This document shows positions 55,276-55,413 of a stretch of 55,413 bases of DNA, in pieces. Numbering within the stretch: position 1 is the stretch's first letter; each line of letters begins with the position of its first letter. The position numbers and the translations under genes are program-made. Origin of the DNA: Psychrobacter sp. bablab_jr014 (lineage in GTDB: Bacteria; Pseudomonadota; Gammaproteobacteria; Pseudomonadales; Moraxellaceae); the NCBI RefSeq assembly GCF_016464015.1, contig NZ_JACDXT010000018.1, positions 1-55,413 on the forward strand, written 5' to 3'. The notes beneath the pieces are model-generated. The model ran no database searches and was not told where the DNA came from. It saw only the letters and a program-made list of their open reading frames with translations.

Positions 55276-55413
55276 TAGGGCGTGTTGACCATTCGACCAT
55301 GGCACTGACAGCGACTATTTTTTAGGCGATTCGAGGTTAAAAATAATAAGTTTAGTCATTCTAAGCGCTTATTTTTAACGATGAAGCGGCAAAAAAGAGT
55401 CCTGTCCCTGCGG
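55276..55413. mobile_element. MITE-like element, left part (cut by window edge)
   Basis: It starts with TAGGGCGTGTTGACCATTCG, an imperfect inverted match to 184-203, and continues into 72 bases identical to window positions 1-72. Together with the copy at the start it defines a ~265-bp non-coding element flanked by TA. It lies 64 bp after the dioxygenase stop codon. Confidence 0.75.

Noticed and set aside
1..55413. A 55-kb circular replicon, suggested by 72 identical bases at the two ends
   Set aside because: Content is single-copy housekeeping genes (proS, metH, map, glnD, rlmH) with no replication or partition genes, and the shared bases lie within a repeat element with inverted ends.
1..55413. 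CRISPR array
   Set aside because: No regularly spaced direct repeats; the only tandem DNA repeat noted is the two-copy 16-mer at 52330.

Overview
The window looks like a chromosomal segment of a gammaproteobacterium of the Moraxellaceae, most probably Psychrobacter. This rests on the overall protein character, the map-glnD-dapC cluster, moderate GC with AT-rich intergenic DNA, and small palindromic repeats. It is an inference from recognised protein families, not a database result. Housekeeping genes (proS, queF, metH, map, glnD, dapC, rlmH, dacB, a tRNA-Arg) make a plasmid unlikely.

Layout. Both window edges lie inside copies of one ~265-bp element with ~20-bp terminal inverted repeats; the 72 bases shared by the two edges are part of it. 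Positions 235-9566 hold a lipoprotein, an unrecognised 471-aa protein, proS, queF, a secreted protein, a YadH/YadG-type ABC exporter and a cytochrome c5-like protein. tRNA-Arg(CCG) follows with its own promoter. Then come a DoxX + DODA-type dioxygenase pair divergent from a LysR regulator, an adenine deaminase-type enzyme, a lemA-TPM-TPM cluster, an AGCS amino-acid:sodium symporter with a strongly structured 5' leader, two fasciclin-domain lipoproteins, and metH.

Downstream of metH is a mosaic: a fragment of a bile-acid:sodium symporter-type gene, then a second, diverged copy of the last ~35 codons of metH, then an AT-rich island of about 4.8 kb. The island carries one tightly overlapped operon: a C5-cytosine DNA methyltransferase, a 732-aa protein with an N-terminal MutL/Hsp90-type GHKL ATPase and a C-terminal histidine-kinase core, and a 401-aa protein with an N-terminal receiver domain and an unrecognised C-terminal part. 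No restriction nuclease, helicase or integrase is recognisable. This is my best candidate for an undescribed system: a methyltransferase wired to a phosphorelay.

Right of the island is a second large unit on the minus strand: a YqiJ-like membrane protein, a YqiK/flotillin-like protein, a small protein that appears frameshifted at a six-base homopolymer, a ~2,050-aa DUF3686-type AAA+ ATPase, and a 55-aa DUF2256 zinc-ribbon-like protein. The remainder is a TolB-like lipoprotein, map, glnD, a membrane protein, dapC, a CBS/nucleotidyltransferase signalling protein with a DnaQ-like exonuclease, dacB, two membrane proteins, rlmH and a second DODA-type dioxygenase.

Three copies of a ~68-bp palindromic element (6694, 40137, 42421) share a conserved loop, while their stems differ by matching changes in both arms, so the fold itself appears to be conserved.
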